A stretch of 64,000 nt of DNA. Source: Trueperaceae bacterium (GTDB lineage: Bacteria; Deinococcota; Deinococci; Deinococcales; Trueperaceae). The notes below the pieces were generated by a model, which was not told the DNA's origin, made no database searches, and was given only the letters and a program-made list of their open reading frames with translations. This document shows, piece after piece, positions 61,064-64,000 of this stretch. The first letter of the stretch is position 1. Every line of letters begins with the position of its first letter. The stretch spans positions 1-64,000 of the forward strand of contig DASVCN010000040.1 of the NCBI GenBank assembly GCA_036381595.1, read 5' to 3'. The translations under genes were made by a program, and so were the position numbers.

Positions 61064-62557
61064 ATGGCAGAGGAGAGCGGCGCCGCCGGCACCAAGGTGG
61101 CAACCCTCGAACCCCGCGACGATCTGAGGCTCACCCGCCACCACTCGAGGATCGGCGGTGCGCACGTGCCCTACACGGCCACGGCGGGCACCATGGTGCT
61201 TCGCGAGGAGAGCTTCGGACAGGGTGATCAGGCAGACCGGGCCGAGGGCCTCAAGCCGCGGGCTCAGGTCTTCGTGGTGAGCTACGTGCGCGACGACGTC
61301 GCCGACTCGGCTTCGCGGCCAGTCACCTTCTGCTTCAACGGGGGTCCCGGTTCCTCTTCCGTCTGGCTGCACCTGGGGATGCTGGGCCCTCGTCGGGTAG
61401 ACATGGGACCGGAAGGGCTCGGCGAGACCCTGACGCCCCAGCTGGTCGACAACGAGCACTCGCTCCTCGACCTCACCGACCTGGTGTTCATCGATCCCGT
61501 CTCCACCGGTTACAGTCGCGCCCTCAAGGGGGAGAAGCCGAAGGAGTTCCACGGCTTCAAGAAGGACATCGAGTCGGTCGGTGAGGTGATCAGGCTCTGG
61601 TGCACGAAGAACGGTCGCTGGACCTCACCCAAGTACCTGGCCGGGGAGAGCTACGGTACCACCAGGGCAGCGGGACTGGCAGGACACCTGCAGGAGCGCC
61701 ACGGCCTCTACCTCTCGGGACTCCTGCTCATCTCCTCAGTCCTCGATTTCTCGACCCTGCTGTTCGGTCCGGGCAACGACCTGCCCCCAGCCGTCTATCT
61801 GCCCACCTACGCCGCCACGGCTCACTACCACGGCAAGCTGGACGACGAACTGCAAGGGCTGCCGCTGAGGGAGCTGCTCGACCGGGTGGAGACGTTCGTC
61901 CGGGAGCGTTACTGGCCGGCGCTGTTCCAGGGGGCGTCGCTGCCCGAGGGCGAGCGGAGGGCCCTGGCCGACCAGGTCGCGCGGTTCAGCGGGTTGAGCA
62001 GCGAGTTCGTCGAGGCGAACGATCTGCGGGTCGAGATCTTCCGCTTCACGAAGGAGTTGCTGCGCGGCGAGCGGCGCACCGTGGGCCGGCTCGACAGCCG
62101 CTATACGGGGATAGACCGCGACGCGGGCGGCGAGCACTTCGAGTACGACCCTGCCTACGCTGCCTTCCAGGGTACCTACACCGCAGCCCTCAATCACTAC
62201 CTGCGCAGCGACCTGGACTACTCCAGCGATCTGCCGTACGAGATCATCGCCGACCTGTGGCAGACGTGGAGCTACAAGGAGTTCGAGAACCGCTACGTGA
62301 ACGTGGGAGAGACGCTCCGCAAAGCGATGAGCATCAACCCGCAGTTGCGCGTGCACGTTGCCAGCGGCTACTTCGATCTGGCCACGCCCCACTTCGCAAC
62401 CGACTACACCTTCGCTCACCTGGGCCTCGATCCGACGTTGCGGGAGAACCTGGAGTTCTCCTACTACGAGGCCGGACACATGATGTACGTGCATCGGCAG
62501 TCGCTCGCCGAGCTGAAGGAGAGGCTAGCCCGCTTCCTGCTCGCGGCCGCCGACTGA
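61064..62557 (+). CDS. S10 serine carboxypeptidase-like protein
   Basis: A 497-residue alpha/beta-hydrolase of peptidase family S10, which removes C-terminal residues in acidic compartments in eukaryotes. Oxyanion motif FNGGPGSSS, catalytic Ser196 in GESYG, Asp438 in GYFDLATP and His472 in EAGHMMYVH are all present. There is no signal peptide, so the protein is probably cytoplasmic, unlike eukaryotic members. Strong ribosome site GGAGAAGGAG and TAGACT -10 box. No co-transcribed gene is evident. Confidence 0.92.
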   Translation: MAEESGAAGTKVATLEPRDDLRLTRHHSRIGGAHVPYTATAGTMVLREESFGQGDQADRAEGLKPRAQVFVVSYVRDDVADSASRPVTFCFNGGPGSSSVWLHLGMLGPRRVDMGPEGLGETLTPQLVDNEHSLLDLTDLVFIDPVSTGYSRALKGEKPKEFHGFKKDIESVGEVIRLWCTKNGRWTSPKYLAGESYGTTRAAGLAGHLQERHGLYLSGLLLISSVLDFSTLLFGPGNDLPPAVYLPTYAATAHYHGKLDDELQGLPLRELLDRVETFVRERYWPALFQGASLPEGERRALADQVARFSGLSSEFVEANDLRVEIFRFTKELLRGERRTVGRLDSRYTGIDRDAGGEHFEYDPAYAAFQGTYTAALNHYLRSDLDYSSDLPYEIIADLWQTWSYKEFENRYVNVGETLRKAMSINPQLRVHVASGYFDLATPHFATDYTFAHLGLDPTLRENLEFSYYEAGHMMYVHRQSLAELKERLARFLLAAAD

Positions 62558-62740
62558 GGGCCCGAGCAACGGGCCGACGTCTCACTTGGAGGGAAGCGGC
62601 CGAGCGCCTGACGGTGCCGGAGCGGACGCCAGGTGGTCGGCCGGAACGAGTTCGAAGCCCGACGACAGGCCCGAGTGCGGAGCCGTCTACGGTTCTTCGC
62701 TCCGCTTCGGGGGAGGATTCAGCGTGAAGGGAGGCCAGCC

Positions 62741-63019
62741 ATGGAACTCGATGAACACCGTCTGCTGGACCTGCTCAAGAGTGATCCGCGGGCTCACAAG
62801 CTCATCCACGACAACGTCGACGACCGCTGGTTCGTCTACGCGTTCGATCAGAACCCGCCGGAGGTGACCAGCGTGCCGAAGGACCTGGCGATCAGGGCGC
62901 TGCAGCAACGCTGGGTCGAGGAGCATGAAGACGACAGGAGGGGCGAGTTGCCCAGCGAGCACTACGAGGTCTTCCTGCTCACCGATGCCGGGGTCGAAAG
63001 GGCAGAGGAGGGCGGCTGA
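62741..63019 (+). CDS. hypothetical acidic protein, 92 aa
   Basis: I do not recognise this protein. It is a 92-residue soluble acidic polypeptide with the phrases HDNVDDRWFVYAFDQNPPEVTS and EHYEVFLLTDAG, and no signal peptide, membrane helix or metal motif. The ATG at 62741 has AAGGGAGG 5 nt upstream. It converges with glnS, 6 bp apart. Composition matches its neighbours and it reads as a real gene. Confidence 0.65.
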   Translation: MELDEHRLLDLLKSDPRAHKLIHDNVDDRWFVYAFDQNPPEVTSVPKDLAIRALQQRWVEEHEDDRRGELPSEHYEVFLLTDAGVERAEEGG

Positions 63020-63025
63020 GCTGAG

Positions 63026-64000
63026 CTAGCGAGCCTTCGCCCGGTCGAGCTCCCGTTCGACTACCTCCTTCACCAGCTTCGGGTTGGCGCTCCCGCCCGT
63101 CTCCCGCATCACCTGGCCCACGAAGAACCCCGCCAGGCCGGTCTTCCCGTCGCGATAGGCCGTGACCTTCTCGGGGTTCCGCTCCAGGACCCGCTCCACT
63201 ACCGGGAGCAGAGCGCTCTCGTCGCTCACCTGCCGGAGGCCCAGTTCGTCTACCAGTTCCGACGGCGCTCCGCCGCCCTCGAGCATCCGGGCGAAGACCT
63301 CCTTGGCAGCGCGCGCCGACACCGTCCCCTCGGCGATCAGGGCTACCAGTCCGGCGAGGTGTTCAGGGGCGAGCGGGAGGTCGTCGAGGTCCCTGCCCTT
63401 GAGCTCACGCAACAGTTCGTTGACGGTCCAGTTGGCGATCGCCCTGGGATCGTCGAAGTGGCCCACCGCCTCCTCGAAGAAGCGCGAGAGCCGGGTGTCG
63501 CCGGCGATGAGCAGCGCGTCGCGCTCGTCGATCCCCATCACGTCGCGGTAGCGGCTGTAGGCCGTTCTCTGTTCGACCGTCAGCTCGGCGACCGGATCCT
63601 TGGGGGGCGAAGGTCGACCCGGTTCCTTCGCTGCCGGTTCGGTACCGCTCGCCCTGCGCCGCTCCGTCTCCTGCTGCTCAGGCACCTCTGCCTTGGTCCA
63701 GGAGTCCTTGAGGGTGACGATCCGGTTGAATACCAGGTCGTCGCTGGAGGAGTCGACCGGATCGCGCCAGAAGTAACCGAGCCGTTCGAACTGGTAGCGG
63801 GTATCGGAGGGGTCGTTCGCGACGCTCGGCTCCACGAAACCGTGGCTCACCTGTAGAGAGTCCGGGTTCAGGGTGTCGACGAACGGCACCTGGGCCCGGT
63901 CCGGTTCGGGCACCGAGAAGAGCCGCTCGAAGAGGCGGAATCGAGCCGGCAACGCCGCGTGGGCGGCGAGCCAGTGGATAGTGCCCCTGACCTTGCGCCC
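63026..64000 (-). CDS. glnS: glutaminyl-tRNA synthetase, 3' part, with YqeY-like extension
   Basis: The C-terminal 324 residues of GlnRS, which charges tRNA-Gln; the 5' part lies beyond the window. The first visible residues GRKVRGTIHWL are the GlnRS-type start of the anticodon-binding region, and residues up to about 120 complete it (FERLGYFWRDPVDS, LVFNRIVTLKDSW). After a Pro/Lys-rich linker come about 185 residues matching the GatB/YqeY tRNA-binding helical domain (LTVEQRTAYSRYRDVMGI to the end, with GLAGFFVGQVMRETGGSANPKLV). This fusion is known from Deinococcus GlnRS and is a strong taxonomic hint. Confidence 0.93.
   Translation of the reverse strand, partial: GRKVRGTIHWLAAHAALPARFRLFERLFSVPEPDRAQVPFVDTLNPDSLQVSHGFVEPSVANDPSDTRYQFERLGYFWRDPVDSSSDDLVFNRIVTLKDSWTKAEVPEQQETERRRASGTEPAAKEPGRPSPPKDPVAELTVEQRTAYSRYRDVMGIDERDALLIAGDTRLSRFFEEAVGHFDDPRAIANWTVNELLRELKGRDLDDLPLAPEHLAGLVALIAEGTVSARAAKEVFARMLEGGGAPSELVDELGLRQVSDESALLPVVERVLERNPEKVTAYRDGKTGLAGFFVGQVMRETGGSANPKLVKEVVERELDRAKAR

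Noticed and set aside
60977-61552. N-terminal extension of the MATE frame by 192 codons
   Set aside because: It runs antisense through the S10 gene, and MATE homology starts right after the GTG at 60976, which has its own -10 box.

Overview
The window is one contiguous stretch of high-GC bacterial chromosome, densely coded on both strands, with about 61 protein genes. I see no rRNA, tRNA, insertion sequence, prophage or CRISPR array. It most likely comes from a member of Deinococcota (Deinococcus-Thermus), probably outside the well-studied genera and possibly near Truepera. Four signs point there. The partial glutaminyl-tRNA synthetase at the right edge carries a C-terminal GatB/YqeY-type extension, as in Deinococcus. 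About 15 genes have a TANNNT -10 hexamer only 5-8 nt before the start codon, the leaderless arrangement common in Deinococcus. DnaJ lacks the cysteine-rich zinc domain, as in Thermus. The dnaK promoter carries a HAIR-like (HspR-type) repeat. The genus assignment is inference.

Layout. 1-3.5 kb: 3' part of a GH1 glycosidase, a PAS-GAF-PAS histidine kinase and a small unknown gene. 3.6-6.7 kb: an operon of a Tat-exported NitT/TauT-type binding protein, ATPase, permease and a DsrE-like CxxC protein. 6.7-9.9 kb: SprT-like metalloprotein, an SLH plus collagen-repeat surface protein, an unknown helical protein and ribokinase. 9.9-15.2 kb: a block of exported proteins (BACON-S8 subtilase lipoprotein, PQQ-type sugar dehydrogenase lipoprotein with its cytochrome c, a small secreted protein and a leishmanolysin-like lipoprotein). 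15.3-19 kb: AI-2E-family permease, then a DUF4126/SDR/DHDPS-like operon. 19.3-21.5 kb: rpoD and a phosphodiesterase. 21.5-25.1 kb: a TAXI-type TRAP transporter operon with DUF1850. 25.2-31 kb: CoA-transferase, receiver protein, galT-galK, and lexA divergent from a Crp/Fnr regulator. 31-42.3 kb: Nfu, a receiver protein, a BMP-family nucleoside-type ABC transporter, an SDR, guanine deaminase, a SAM hydrolase-like protein and a second PAS kinase. 42.3-47.7 kb: the heat-shock operon dnaK-grpE-dnaJ and a PpiC foldase. 47.8-57.1 kb: DinB-fold protein, pdxH, a YyaL-type protein, an AddB-like/AddA-like helicase-nuclease pair and a thioesterase. 57.1-64 kb: GNAT, 2H phosphoesterase, two cold-shock genes, dodecin, MATE transporter, S10 carboxypeptidase, a small unknown and glnS.

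How it fits together. The nucleoside-type importer, guanine deaminase and SAM hydrolase-like enzyme form a plausible purine-salvage neighbourhood. The sugar dehydrogenase and cytochrome c form an extracytoplasmic sugar-oxidation pair, and GalT-GalK feed galactose into glycolysis. Stress functions are prominent: LexA, a RecB-family recombination complex, the Hsp70 system and cold-shock proteins. The clearest less-explained signals are in regulatory DNA: a shared three-hairpin leader on both cold-shock genes, a palindrome that contains the lexA -10 box, a palindrome over the galT start, a hairpin ladder before the BMP binding protein, and a HAIR-like element before dnaK. Two near-identical-period (36-37 bp) duplications of gene 3' ends were also noticed.
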